From Streptomyces sp. CA-210063 (GTDB lineage Bacteria > Actinomycetota > Actinomycetes > Streptomycetales > Streptomycetaceae): a stretch of 64,000 bases of DNA. Made by a program: the position numbers and the translations under genes. The first letter of the stretch is position 1. Each line of letters begins with the position of its first letter. The notes beneath the pieces were generated by a model. That model saw only the letters and a program-made list of their open reading frames with translations. It made no database searches and was not told the DNA's origin. Below are positions 35,820 to 46,209 of the stretch, piece by piece. The stretch covers positions 3,720,001 through 3,784,000 of the forward strand of contig NZ_CP102512.1 in assembly GCF_024612015.1 (NCBI RefSeq), read 5' to 3'.

Positions 35820-37682
35820 TTACGGCGCCAGCACCAGCGCCGCCACCCACGCCACGGCCAGCACCACGCTCAACGGCCACAGCGGCAGGCCTCGGCCCGC
35901 GTACTCCCCGCCGGGCCGCAGCGCGGGCTCCCGCCACATGGCGGTGATCTCGGCGGCGGTCCTCTCGTACGGGTGGACGAGGCGCAGCTTCCGCTCCAGC
36001 CAGTGCCAGCGCTCCGCACGGACCGTCCAGGTCGGGAACGACGCCCGGAGGCTGTCCACCGTCAGCACGGCACCGGAGCACTGGACGGTCATGAGGTGGT
36101 CCCACTCGATGTGCCGTGTCCCCCGCCAGTCGTTCAGCCACAGGCCCGCGCGGTCGGCCGTGATGCGCCAGGCCAGCATCTGGGGCAGCACCAGGACTCC
36201 GAAGACGCCGAGGACGCCACCGAGGACGTACTGCTTCAGCCCGTTCGGGTAGAGCCCGATGACGACGATCGCCACGATCATGAAGAGGGCGGCGGTCCAG
36301 TCGGGCCACCCCGCGCGCCAGCGCCGCAGGGGTACCGGCTCGTCGCCCAGCCGCGCCCTGCTCTCCGTGGCGGCCGTGGCACGCAGCTCCTCGTGGACCG
36401 CGCTCCGCCTCGCCCCGGCCTGCTGCGCGGCGGTCCGGCGCCGTACGGCCCGGTCGGAGAGCGGCCGCACCGGCCCGGTCGACGACTCGACGACCAGCTC
36501 CGCGGGCGAATCGCCGGGCCCCTCGGAGCCGTTCGCGTCCGCTCGCTCTCCCGGCTTCTCCAGGTCCACCGGCCCCTGCGGATCCCCCGGCCGCTCCGAC
36601 TCGCCCGGTCCGTCCGGCCCCTGAGGTCCCTCCGGCGTCTCCGGTCCCTCCGGCGTCTCCGGTCCCTCCGGCGTCTCCGGTCCCGCCGGCTTCTCCGCCG
36701 CGCTGACGATCACGACCTCGGCGCCCTCGTGCGGCGGCCCGTACAGCACGGCCTCGCGGAGGGGGCCGGGCTGCTCGTCGTCATCGTCATCGTCGTCGTT
36801 CTCGCTGGTGCCGAGGAGTTCGTCCAGCTCCTCCTCGCTGACGCGCTCCTCGTCCTCCTCGTACCACTCCTCGGCCGCGACGGTGAACAGCGGCCGCAGT
36901 GCCGCCACGTCGTGGGCGGCGAAGACCTCGGCGTCGCCGTCGGCGCCGTCGCGTACGAGCACCCGGAGCACCGGCACGGGAGCGCCCCGCAGCGCGGCGG
37001 CCCGGCGGCGGCCCAGCCACCCGGAGAGCAGCGAGGTGAGCCCCCAGCCGGCCACGAACCAGCCGACGAGCGTGACCTCGTGCCGGTCGGTGGCGACGTC
37101 CCAGCCGGAGACGAGGGAGAGCAGCCCCGCGCCGAGTACGGTCAGCACGCAGCCGAGCCCGCTGAGGAACCGGCCACGCCGCAAGGGCCCCGCCTCGTCC
37201 GGCACCGTGGCCGTCGCGCCCTCGGCGGCCGACAGGGCCCACTGCCGCTGGAGCCTGCGCTTGCTCAGCCGGATCTCGGCCATGGCCCAGGTGAAGGTCA
37301 CGGCGAGGGAGCCCAGCAGGGTCGCCACGTCGCGGCTGCCCCCGTGCCAGGCCAGCAGGAGCAGGAGAACGGGCGCCGAGAACCGTACGACCTCGGGCCT
37401 GACCAGGGTCCAGACCAGTTGCAGCGGGACCAGCGCGGCGAGGGCGGCGGGCACGCCCGCGAAGTTCGCCAGCCAGAAGCCGACGATCAGGCCGCCGGGG
37501 ACCACGGCGAGGAGGTGCAGGGGTCGCGTACGGGCCGGCACCCACACGGGCGGCCGGGTCCGCGCCCAGACCTCCATCTTCTCCCCGCTCCAGGCGACGC
37601 AGCCCTCGGGCACGGCGGACGCGGGCAGCCGTAGCGGCGGTGGGGGCCCGGGCTGGGGGTGGGGCTCAAGGTTCGTACTCAT
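35820..37682 (-). CDS. Large multi-pass membrane protein with acidic and Pro/Glu linkers
   Basis: About 620 residues. Helices near residues 55-130 (LLAVVPGGLIVGFWLANFAGV and following) and 175-235 precede a long cytoplasmic linker with an Asp run (NDDDDDDDEQ) and repeats of PETPEG. Two more helices (LFMIVAIVVIGLYPNGL, YVLGGVLGVFGVLVLP) precede a PH-like domain (WRITADRAGLWLNDW, then RHIEWDHLMTVQCSGAVLTVD). A final helix pair ends the protein. The same PH-like domain occurs in the gene at 51246. The function is unknown. ATG 37682 lacks a strong ribosome site. It lies at the edge of the accessory block. Confidence 0.82.
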   Translation of the reverse strand: MSTNLEPHPQPGPPPPLRLPASAVPEGCVAWSGEKMEVWARTRPPVWVPARTRPLHLLAVVPGGLIVGFWLANFAGVPAALAALVPLQLVWTLVRPEVVRFSAPVLLLLLAWHGGSRDVATLLGSLAVTFTWAMAEIRLSKRRLQRQWALSAAEGATATVPDEAGPLRRGRFLSGLGCVLTVLGAGLLSLVSGWDVATDRHEVTLVGWFVAGWGLTSLLSGWLGRRRAAALRGAPVPVLRVLVRDGADGDAEVFAAHDVAALRPLFTVAAEEWYEEDEERVSEEELDELLGTSENDDDDDDDEQPGPLREAVLYGPPHEGAEVVIVSAAEKPAGPETPEGPETPEGPETPEGPQGPDGPGESERPGDPQGPVDLEKPGERADANGSEGPGDSPAELVVESSTGPVRPLSDRAVRRRTAAQQAGARRSAVHEELRATAATESRARLGDEPVPLRRWRAGWPDWTAALFMIVAIVVIGLYPNGLKQYVLGGVLGVFGVLVLPQMLAWRITADRAGLWLNDWRGTRHIEWDHLMTVQCSGAVLTVDSLRASFPTWTVRAERWHWLERKLRLVHPYERTAAEITAMWREPALRPGGEYAGRGLPLWPLSVVLAVAWVAALVLAP

Positions 37683-37891
37683 CGTTCTGTGGACACTCCG
37701 GCCGCCGTGGCCCAACGCATCCCGGTTCATGGGGTGTTGGGCTGTCGCATGCTTCCCGGACGTCTCGTCCGGCACGTTTCACGCCACCATAGAACAGATG
37801 TCCGGAGCCATTCCCCCCAGAAGCGCCCGGCATCAGGTGTCCTGTCGCCCCCTTCACTGTCGGGACACCGCCGGGGCCGGGCGCGGGTTCG

Positions 37892-38631
37892 TCAGACGCG
37901 CACGAGGTAGCTGAAACCCGTGTCCGGCCCCACGCACGACTGCAGAGTGAGATCGCCCCAGTAGAGGCCGGCGGCGGGCACGCCCCGGCCGGGGGTGATG
38001 TGGTGGGCGTAGACCTCGTACGTCCAGGTGCCCCGGACGGTCGTCAGCGTGACACGGCTGCCGACGGGCAGGCCGGCGAACCGGTCGAAGCCGCGGCAGT
38101 GGTCATGGCCGACGATCACCAGGGTCAGCATCTCGTAGCCGTCCTCGCGCCCGATCTCGGGCCCGGCCCACTGCACGGCGTCCCGGCACGCGTCGACCTC
38201 GTCCTGCCCACCGCGCACGACATACGAGGACCAGGCCCCGATCCGCAGCACGGCCCGCCCGGCCACCGGGGAAGGACCGGAGGACGAGGGCGCCCGACGC
38301 CGGGCGGAGGGGGTCCGGCTGGGCTTACGGGAGAGGTCGGGCCCCTTGATGCCGGTGGCGGCGGCTGCCGGGGTTCCGGGGGCGGGGGGCGCGGTGGTCC
38401 GGCCGGGCCGCGGGGAGGCGGAGCCGGACGGGCGAGTGGGCTCCGGGCGTGGGACACCGTCGGGGGAGGCGGCCTGGGGCGCGGCGGCACCGGACGGCTT
38501 CGCGGCGCTCGGCACCGCGTGGCCGCCGGACGCCCCACGGGACACCTGGCCGCCGTCCGGGGCGCAGGAGACGGCGAGGGCGGCCGCAGCGAGCACGGCG
38601 AGGCTCCTGGCGGCCGCTCGCCCCCGGCCCG

Positions 38632-38635
<4 letters not shown>
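37892..38635 (-). CDS. Sortase-like lipoprotein coupled to the PstB-like gene
   Basis: 247 residues. A lipoprotein signal ([15 protein letters not shown], lipid Cys24) and a ~90-residue Pro/Ser/Ala linker precede a domain resembling class E sortases: [20 protein letters not shown] (His177), then [21 protein letters not shown], and LTLQSC (Cys234) followed by FSYLVRV. Both catalytic-type residues are kept, but the protein ends soon after, so the usual Arg position is uncertain. The GTG start overlaps the stop of the ATPase gene (GTGA), suggesting coupled translation. A lipid-anchored sortase fold is atypical, since sortases usually have a membrane helix. It may act on the anchored binding proteins of this cluster. 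Confidence 0.7.
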
Positions 38636-39525
<890 letters not shown>

Positions 39526-39583
39526 GGGTGGGGTCAGCTCCCGTACGGGGTCGGATGGTCGGGCGATTCGGCGACGCGCCGCT

Positions 39584-40552
39584 TCACAGCAGGTTCGGCA
39601 GGAGTGCCGTGATGGCGCGGGAGTCCGCGAGGCCCAGGGCCGCGAGGAGGGGGCCCGCGCAGATCCAGGTCTGCCAGCGGCCCCAGACGCGGTACGCGAC
39701 GACCGTGACCAGTGCGACGACGAGCAGGCCCTGGGTCCACAGGAAGACGGCGAGCCAGGCGCCGGCGTCGCCGGCCAGTGCCTGTTCGGACGCGGCGATC
39801 CAGCCGGAGCGCAGATCGCGCGGCGGGTGGGGCTGCGCGGGGGTGATCAGCCTGGCGTCGACACGCAGCACACCGCTCGGTGTGTACGGGCCGCCGGTGG
39901 CGGTGATCAGCGTGAGCCGGCCCTGTCCCCGGCCGGGCGGGGCGGGGAGTTCGTCGCCGGCCCGCCGGATGCCGGTGACCTCGTAGACGGACTTGCCCTG
40001 AGCTGTCGTCAGCTCGAACCGGGTGCCGTTCGGCAGGTCGTGCAGATGGTTGAAGGGGCTGCCGTACGCCCACTGGCGGCCCATGATGACGACGGTGCCG
40101 GCCTGGCCGGGCAGCGGGGTGTCGCGGCGGTGGCCGGGTCCCGACATCAGCACCTGGGAGGTCGTGCCCTCGGCTACGACCTCCCTGAGATCGAGGGCGG
40201 GGATACGGAGCAGCGCCACGGGCGCGCCGGTCCGCAACAGCTTGCCCTCGAAGTCGCGCTGGCCCACGGGGGCGGTGCCGAGGGCGAGTTGGCGGCGCAG
40301 TTCGTCGTACGCGGTCTGCTGGTCGCGGGCGTGTTGCAGATGGCCGACGACGGTGAGGTTGGCGGCGAACCCGAGGAGGACCGCGGCCAGGACGCACAGG
40401 GCCGCCCCGGCGAGTGCGAGCCCGGGGCGGGCGGGGGGTCTCGGCGTCCCGGACCGCTTCGGGGGCGGCGGGGCGGCGGGGGGCGGTGCGGTGAGCTGTG
40501 CGTTGGCCGGTGGGGTGGGCGGATCGGCCGTGGGTGGCGCGAGCACGGTCAC
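39584..40552 (-). CDS. Class E-type sortase homologue lacking catalytic His and Cys
   Basis: 322 residues. A Pro-rich cytoplasmic tail, one helix ([20 protein letters not shown]), a sortase domain (about residues 105-237) and two C-terminal helices. Alignment by eye is clear: [18 protein letters not shown], then [36 protein letters not shown], and RVDARLI. At the catalytic His (usual GHR) it reads MGRQ with Arg159. At the catalytic Cys (usual LTTC) it reads LITATG with Ala218. It should be unable to transpeptidate and may instead bind or present substrates. GTG 40552 has GAGGAG upstream. Confidence 0.85.
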   Translation of the reverse strand: MTVLAPPTADPPTPPANAQLTAPPPAAPPPPKRSGTPRPPARPGLALAGAALCVLAAVLLGFAANLTVVGHLQHARDQQTAYDELRRQLALGTAPVGQRDFEGKLLRTGAPVALLRIPALDLREVVAEGTTSQVLMSGPGHRRDTPLPGQAGTVVIMGRQWAYGSPFNHLHDLPNGTRFELTTAQGKSVYEVTGIRRAGDELPAPPGRGQGRLTLITATGGPYTPSGVLRVDARLITPAQPHPPRDLRSGWIAASEQALAGDAGAWLAVFLWTQGLLVVALVTVVAYRVWGRWQTWICAGPLLAALGLADSRAITALLPNLL

Positions 40553-40636
40553 GGGGTGCGCTCCTCGAAGCGGGGTGGGTGGTACGGCGGGCGGGGGCCG
40601 GGGGCGCGTCGGCGGGCGCCCCCGGAGCCCGGCCGG

Positions 40637-42364
40637 TCAGGGGTGCTGTGGGCTGTCGTCGCCGAAGACCAGCAGGCCCTTGCGGCGCATGTGGATCACG
40701 AGGGCGGCGCCCGCGCTGACGAGGGCGAGGGCGGTCAGGCCGATGGCGCCGGCCTGGGCGCCGGTGGACGCCATGGAGCCGCCACCGCCACCGCTGCCGC
40801 CCGTGCTGCCGCTGCCGCCGGTGTCACCGCCGCCGGTGCCGCCGCCCGAGTCCGTGCCGCCGCTGTCGGTGCCGCCGCTGTCGGTGCCCTCGGTGGCGGA
40901 CGGGTCGGGGGCGGGGCTCTGGTCCCCGTCGTCACCGGTCGTGAACGCGAACGCGACGCTCTTGCCGTCGGTCCTGTCCTCGGCGAGCGTCAGGGTGTGG
41001 TCGCCGTCCTCGATGTCCTCGGGGACGGTGAACCCGTACTTCTCGACGGTGCCTTCGGCGTTCGCGGTGGCGTCCTTGAAGGTGGCCTCGTTGTCGGCGA
41101 GCGTGACCTTCACCTTGGCGTCCTTGGTGTAGCCGCGGGCGGTGATCTTCACCTTCTGGCCGGGGGCGAGGTCGGGGTTGTCCTCCAGGGCGGTGCCGTT
41201 CTCGTCGGTCACTTCGAGGTCGGCCTCGGGGTCGGGGACCTCGTCGCTGCTCGTGAAGGTGAAGGAGGCCACCTTGGTGGCGTCGCCGTCCTCCTTGAGC
41301 GAGAGGGTCTGTTCACCGTTGGGCAGCTTGTCGGGCACGGTGAACACGTAACCGTCCACGGCACCGCTCGCGTTGACGGTCGCGTCGGTGAACTTCTCGG
41401 TGCTGTTGGTGAGCGAGACGGCCGCCTTGGCGGCCGGGGTGAGTCCCTGGACCGTGATGTTCACCTTCTGGCCGATCAGGAGGGTCGGCTTGGTCCCGAG
41501 GGTCTTGCCGTCCGTGTCCTTGACGGTGACGACGTACTGGACGCTCACCGGCTTGCCGGCCTGCGCGGCGCTGTGGGCGTCGGGGTCGGTGGGGGTGAAG
41601 TCGGCGGTGTAGTGGGTGACGCCGCCGACCGCGGGCGCCTTGAGGGAGAGTTCCGCCTTGCCGCCGGTCACCGGGGCCGTGCCGAGCGAGGTGCCGCCCT
41701 GCTTGAACTCCACCGTGCCGGCCGCCCCCGCGGGGGTCACCGCCGCGCTGAGCTTGAAGTCCTCGTTGACGGCCGGGCGCTCGGGGGCCGTGGTGAGGGC
41801 GAGGGTCGCGGGCACCTGGTCGATCTGGGTCCAGTCCTCGCCGGTCACGCGGACCTTCCTGATGAAGACCGCTTTGCTGCCCGTGAAGGAGCAGTGCAGC
41901 ACCAGCGTGTAGTCGCCGTCCAGGGAGCCCGTGGGGATCCACGCGCGCAGCGCCGTCTGCAGCGAGGTCGCCTTGACGAGGGGCGGGTTGGCCGTCGAGA
42001 TGAGCGGCAGGTCGATGGGCCCGGTGGTGAGGTCGCGGGTCTCCTTGACGCCCTTGGCGAGCGGCTTGCTGTAGGCGTTGAGGTCGGTGCCCGGGTTGCC
42101 CGGCTGGAGGACCTTCACCGCGGTCAGGTTGGCGTTGGTCGAGGTGCCGGCCGGGCACGGGGCGTCCGTGGTGGCCGAGGCCGCGATGACGTCGGCCGCG
42201 ATCTTCCCGGTGGCCGGCCGCAGGCTGAAGGAGCCGAGCCGCTGGTAGTCGATCGCCTGCGCCTGGCCGGAGAACGCCAGGACGGTGGCCAGCGCCGCGA
42301 ACAGCACCGCGCAGCTGGTCAACAGCGCCACGGGTGATCTGAGGTGTGCCGGTCGACGGTTCAT
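40637..42364 (-). CDS. Ig-like repeat surface protein with sorting-like C-terminus
   Basis: 575 residues, secreted. The signal peptide ends near GQAQA. An N-terminal domain of about 170 residues, a Big-type Ig-like domain (LTTAPERPAVNEDFKLSAAV), and two tandem ~85-residue repeats (LLIGQKVNITVQGLTPAAKA and LAPGQKVKITARGYTKDAKV; both continue into FTVP and HTLTL-like strands) follow. A Gly/Ser/Thr linker with TDSGG repeats leads to SMASTGA, a hydrophobic helix and the basic HMRRKG tail. MASTG resembles the class E motif LAxTG. GGGGGGAA precedes ATG 42364. It probably spans the wall; its binding partner is unknown. Confidence 0.85.
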   Translation of the reverse strand: MNRRPAHLRSPVALLTSCAVLFAALATVLAFSGQAQAIDYQRLGSFSLRPATGKIAADVIAASATTDAPCPAGTSTNANLTAVKVLQPGNPGTDLNAYSKPLAKGVKETRDLTTGPIDLPLISTANPPLVKATSLQTALRAWIPTGSLDGDYTLVLHCSFTGSKAVFIRKVRVTGEDWTQIDQVPATLALTTAPERPAVNEDFKLSAAVTPAGAAGTVEFKQGGTSLGTAPVTGGKAELSLKAPAVGGVTHYTADFTPTDPDAHSAAQAGKPVSVQYVVTVKDTDGKTLGTKPTLLIGQKVNITVQGLTPAAKAAVSLTNSTEKFTDATVNASGAVDGYVFTVPDKLPNGEQTLSLKEDGDATKVASFTFTSSDEVPDPEADLEVTDENGTALEDNPDLAPGQKVKITARGYTKDAKVKVTLADNEATFKDATANAEGTVEKYGFTVPEDIEDGDHTLTLAEDRTDGKSVAFAFTTGDDGDQSPAPDPSATEGTDSGGTDSGGTDSGGGTGGGDTGGSGSTGGSGGGGGSMASTGAQAGAIGLTALALVSAGAALVIHMRRKGLLVFGDDSPQHP

Positions 42365-42464
42365 GTCGTGTTCCCCCCGCGGGGTTTCGGTCGGGATGGG
42401 ATACGCCGCCGGGCCGGGCACCCGTGGGGTGCCCGGCCGTTGTGCGACGGGTGGCGGGCGCTGG

Positions 42465-43460
42465 TCAGCGCTCGCCCTTGAGGGCCGGGTCGGTGGTGTC
42501 GCCGCAGTGGTCGATGCGGCCGAAGCCGTACTTCTCGATCACGCTCTGGCCGGCGGAGACCGCGGTGCAGACCTTGGAGTCGGTGCCGGTGAACACGGCG
42601 TCGATGACCGGGTCGGTCAGCTTGGCGGTCGGGACGACGTTGTAGACATCGCGGTTGTAGACGAAGCCGGTGTTGAGCGTGCCCTCCGCGGTGAAGGGCT
42701 CGCTGCCGTCGATCCTGCCGAGGGCGGTGGCGCCGTGGCGGTCCTCGACGACATTGGTGACCTGGGAGATGTACTGGGCGATGGAGTAGGGCGCGATGTC
42801 GCCCGCGGTGTCCAGGGCCAGGCCGTTGTGCTCCTGCATGGTGGCGACGCAGGAGCCGACCTGGGCCTCCGTCACGCCGATCCTGCCGAGGAAGAAGGTC
42901 CGGGTGCCGGAGTTGAGCTGGGGCAGCAGCGGGGTGAGGGTCACGCCGTTGAGCACCCGGGCGCCGGCGTCGCAGCGGAAGATCGCCGCGAGCTGGGCCG
43001 TGGTCAGGTCCAGGTCGTTGTTGAGGGCGCTGTCGTCGCGGACGGCGACGGAGACCGCGTCCTTGGCGAACGGGATGAAGGTCAGGTCCTGGCTGGTGCT
43101 GGTGTCCGCCGGACCGCGCGAGGAGCGGGCGAAGTCCAGGCAGCCCGAGTTGGTGTCGACGGCGGTGTTCAGCGCGGTGACACCCGCCGACGAGCCGTTG
43201 GGGCGCGCGATCTCGCAGTTGACCTCACGCGTCTTGACGGTGCCGGTCGGCGTCGCGTTGTACGAGGCGATCGTCCGGCCGCCGTCCACGGCGTCACCGA
43301 TGCCGTTCAGGACGTCCTGGGTGGTGTCCGAACCGGCTCCGGCGAGCACCCGGTAGTCACCGGCCGGCGGGTCCGCGAGGGCCGGGGCGGCGAAGACGCC
43401 GACGCCGAGAACAGCGGCACCGAGGACGGCGCCGAGACGTGCACGGGAAATGACGTTCAC
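42465..43460 (-). CDS. Secreted PstS-like solute-binding protein, soluble type
   Basis: 331 residues. A signal peptide ends at PALA. The mature protein starts with YRVLAGAGSDTTQDVLNGIG, an analogue of the PstS phosphate loop, followed by SYNATPTGTVKTREVNCEI, FARSSRGP and FIPFAKDAVSVAVRDD, then LTTAQLAAIFRCD, all in the order of PstS-type binding proteins. Unlike the two binding proteins upstream, it has no C-terminal membrane segment or lipobox and ends with two cysteine-containing stretches. GGAGGAG precedes GTG 43460. It begins a second transcriptional block after the hairpin at 43598-43649. Confidence 0.87.
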   Translation of the reverse strand: MNVISRARLGAVLGAAVLGVGVFAAPALADPPAGDYRVLAGAGSDTTQDVLNGIGDAVDGGRTIASYNATPTGTVKTREVNCEIARPNGSSAGVTALNTAVDTNSGCLDFARSSRGPADTSTSQDLTFIPFAKDAVSVAVRDDSALNNDLDLTTAQLAAIFRCDAGARVLNGVTLTPLLPQLNSGTRTFFLGRIGVTEAQVGSCVATMQEHNGLALDTAGDIAPYSIAQYISQVTNVVEDRHGATALGRIDGSEPFTAEGTLNTGFVYNRDVYNVVPTAKLTDPVIDAVFTGTDSKVCTAVSAGQSVIEKYGFGRIDHCGDTTDPALKGER

Positions 43461-43597
43461 TGTATTTCTCCTCCGTGGTAACGGATACCGGCAAAAACAA
43501 TTCCGCACACCGACACACATCGACCACCAACCCCGTCCACCCATTTAGTTAAGAGCAGATTTCCTAGGCGGTACCTACGGAATTCAGTGACGGCTAC

Positions 43598-43649
43598 GCC
43601 TTTTCCCCGGGGTACCGGCCGAAGAGATCCGGAGCCCCGGGGAAAAGGC
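43598..43649. terminator. 15-bp hairpin splitting the Pst-like cluster
   Basis: GCCTTTTCCCCGGGG (43598-43612) pairs perfectly with CCCCGGGGAAAAGGC (43635-43649) around 22 nt. It lies just downstream of the 846-residue protein gene. It can end transcription from pstC-like to that gene, or attenuate it, leaving the downstream half with its own promoter. Confidence 0.8.
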
Positions 43650-43668
43650 CGTACACCGGCCTTTCAGG

Positions 43669-46209
43669 TCATTCGGGGGGACCGCCCGGCGTCGCCCCGC
43701 GCGCGGACAGCCGCAGCATCACCGGTCCGGCGAGCCCGGCCACACCGCCCGCGATCAGGACGCCCAGCAGGACCCAGCGGACGAGCCCGAGCACGTCCGA
43801 GGGGGTGAGCCCGCCCGACGAGGCGATGTTCTGCTTGGTCAGGTCCGACGGGGCGGCGGAGGGCCGGCTGGTGTCCGAGGCGTCCGGGTCGGCCGCCGGA
43901 TCGGTCGAACCGCCGGCCGCGGCGCCGGACGTGTCCCCGCCCGTCCCGCCGGCCGTCGCCCCGGCGTCGCCGCCGCCCGACGTGCCGCCGCTGCCCGGCG
44001 TGTCCTGCGGGGAGGTCGGGCCGGTGGACTCCGGCGCGCCCTTCTCCAGCTGGTCGGCGGCCCGCACCGCCTGCTCGCGCATCGCCGTGGGCAGGGGGGC
44101 GTACCCGTGGGGCAGCTGCCCCTTGTCGGTGCCCTGGGTCTGGCCCGCGCCGGCCGCGTAGCGGATCGCCCGCGCGTAGTCCTTGCGGGCGTCGTCGGCC
44201 AGCTCCACCGAGGCGGCCGCGTACACCACCGTGGTCAGCGGGTAGGCGCCGTCCTTCGCCCTTCCGGGGTCCGGCGCCTTCACGCCGGCGACCGGCGAGT
44301 CGGGCATCTGCGCGACCGCCTCGAGCAGGGAGGCGTTGGTCGGCTCGACGAAGTCGCCGTCGGCGTCGGCCAGGGCGGCGGCCTTGAGCTGGTAGCGCAC
44401 GGCCGAGGGGGCGTCGACGATGCCGTACTGCCGCTGCTGGGTGACGGTCGGGCGGGACCCGCCGCCCAGCTTCCAGATGTTGTTGTCGCCCTGGACGCAC
44501 ATGAAGGCGCTGCCGATGTCACCGCGGCGGATGTTCACCGCGGCGGCGTGCATGTCGTTGGCGTACGGCACCATGTCCTGCCCGGTGCGGGACAGCTCCA
44601 CCGTCTCGGTGCAGGCCAGTTCGGTGGGCGTGAGGTCGGCCTTGGGGTAGTAGTCCAGGGAGTCGGAGATGACCCCCTCCTTCTTGTATTCCGGGTTGAC
44701 CTTCATTCCCCAGGGGTCGGTTTTCCCCTGGATGAATTCCCGGGCGTCACGGTTCGCCAGAATATATTTCCACACCAGCCGGGTCGCGTCGGAATTGGCC
44801 GAGGAGACGGCGAGGCCGATGGGCGAGTTCGATTCCGCGTCCAGGCCGTCCAGGCCCGGATTGAGTTTCTGGAACTCGGGGTCCTGGCCGATGGCCCGCG
44901 GGTTACCGGCGATGCGGTCGGGAACGCTCTCCCGGGTCGGCACCAGGGAGTCGGCGTAGGACTGGGTGAGCACCTTGGCCAGCAGGCGCTGGTTGAGCCT
45001 GAGTTCCCTCACGGGCACGTCGGCCCGCTCGGCGCCCTGCCCCGTCGGCTTCGGGTACATCCAGACGAAGCCGATCGTCAGGCCGCTCACCGCCACCGGG
45101 GCGTGCACCACCGGCGGCGAGCCCTCGGGGGCCTGGGCGGGTTCCAGGGTGAGGCCGAGTCCCGACGACGAGTCCGCGGGGGAGGTCGCCGCCTCCCGGG
45201 CCGCCTGCTCGCTGTTCTGGCTGAAGGTGAACCGGTGGGTGCCGGTCCTGCACAGCTCGCTCTGCCAGGACGTGACCGCGTCGGTGGCGAGTTCGGAGCC
45301 GACGATCTCCCGCTCCGGCTTGTCCGCGTCGCAGCCGTCCTCGACCGGCTGGAAGTCGAGCCGGAAGGCGATCCGCTGCTCCCAGTTCGACCGGCTCAGC
45401 GAGGACGAGGTGAGGTTTCCGCTGTTGCCACCGGACCCGTTGGGTTCATGGGCGCCGCGCGGCACGACCACCAGCCAGCACGGCTGTACCGCGCCCGACG
45501 GGGTGAGGCGGGCGCCGCAGCCCAGAGCGGGCTGTTCCAGGGACGACTTGACCTCGAAGGCCACATCGCCGCCACCGTTTCCGTCATGGGGCAGGAACGG
45601 GATGCCGTTGGTGTCGCCGGCGGTGAAGTACGTCGCGTCGCTCGGGCTCGTGGTGGCGTCGCCCTGCCCCGCCACCGGCCGGAACGGCACATAGTGGGTG
45701 CCGTTCCGATCGGTCGGGGTCCCGGTCTCCTCCTCCAGCGGGTCGGCGCTGCCTGCGGGCTTCACGGCCACCGTGCGGTTGCCTCCCGCCTGCGCGCCCG
45801 GGGTGAACCCGTACTCGCACTGCGTCCGGTCCGGCCCGGCGGCGTCGTCCCCCCAGCACTGCATGAGCGACAGGAAGTTGCGCCCCTCGGTGCCGGTGCG
45901 CGGCGTACCGCCCTTCCAGGTCACCCGTACCGCCTGCCCGGTCAGGCCCTTCGTCTGATGGACGGTGACCTCCAGTGCGGAGAAGTCGTCGTGGACGCCC
46001 TTCGTCCCCTTCTTGGTCACCGCCGAGCCCGTCACCGCCGAGCCCGTCACCGCCGAGTCGGCGGCGGCCGCGCGTGCCGCGTCGGCGCCCTGCGACAGCG
46101 GCAACAGGGCCACGACGAGGGCGGCGAGCAGGGCTCCCACGCCCGCGGACACCCGCCGCCGGCCCAGGGACGCCCCCGCCACAGGTATGCGTGCCTTCGG
46201 CCGTCTCAT
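43669..46209 (-). CDS. 846-residue membrane-tethered PstS-like surface protein
   Basis: A signal peptide is followed by tandem SAVTGSAVTGSAVT repeats. The N-terminal ~330 residues are a cysteine-containing beta-rich region (FLSLMQCWGDDAAGPDRTQC) that I do not recognise. The second half is PstS-like: LTIGFVWMYPKPTGQG, NQRLLAKVLTQSYADSL, LAVSSANSDATRLVWKYILA and ADARKDY-type helices near the end. A Gly/Ser/Thr linker of ~90 residues leads to one helix (VRWVLLGVLIAGGVAGLAGPVML) and RLSARG. It is therefore a tethered receptor fused to an unknown domain. ATGA overlap with the PstS-like gene before it implies coupled translation. Confidence 0.83.
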   Translation of the reverse strand: MRRPKARIPVAGASLGRRRVSAGVGALLAALVVALLPLSQGADAARAAAADSAVTGSAVTGSAVTKKGTKGVHDDFSALEVTVHQTKGLTGQAVRVTWKGGTPRTGTEGRNFLSLMQCWGDDAAGPDRTQCEYGFTPGAQAGGNRTVAVKPAGSADPLEEETGTPTDRNGTHYVPFRPVAGQGDATTSPSDATYFTAGDTNGIPFLPHDGNGGGDVAFEVKSSLEQPALGCGARLTPSGAVQPCWLVVVPRGAHEPNGSGGNSGNLTSSSLSRSNWEQRIAFRLDFQPVEDGCDADKPEREIVGSELATDAVTSWQSELCRTGTHRFTFSQNSEQAAREAATSPADSSSGLGLTLEPAQAPEGSPPVVHAPVAVSGLTIGFVWMYPKPTGQGAERADVPVRELRLNQRLLAKVLTQSYADSLVPTRESVPDRIAGNPRAIGQDPEFQKLNPGLDGLDAESNSPIGLAVSSANSDATRLVWKYILANRDAREFIQGKTDPWGMKVNPEYKKEGVISDSLDYYPKADLTPTELACTETVELSRTGQDMVPYANDMHAAAVNIRRGDIGSAFMCVQGDNNIWKLGGGSRPTVTQQRQYGIVDAPSAVRYQLKAAALADADGDFVEPTNASLLEAVAQMPDSPVAGVKAPDPGRAKDGAYPLTTVVYAAASVELADDARKDYARAIRYAAGAGQTQGTDKGQLPHGYAPLPTAMREQAVRAADQLEKGAPESTGPTSPQDTPGSGGTSGGGDAGATAGGTGGDTSGAAAGGSTDPAADPDASDTSRPSAAPSDLTKQNIASSGGLTPSDVLGLVRWVLLGVLIAGGVAGLAGPVMLRLSARGATPGGPPE

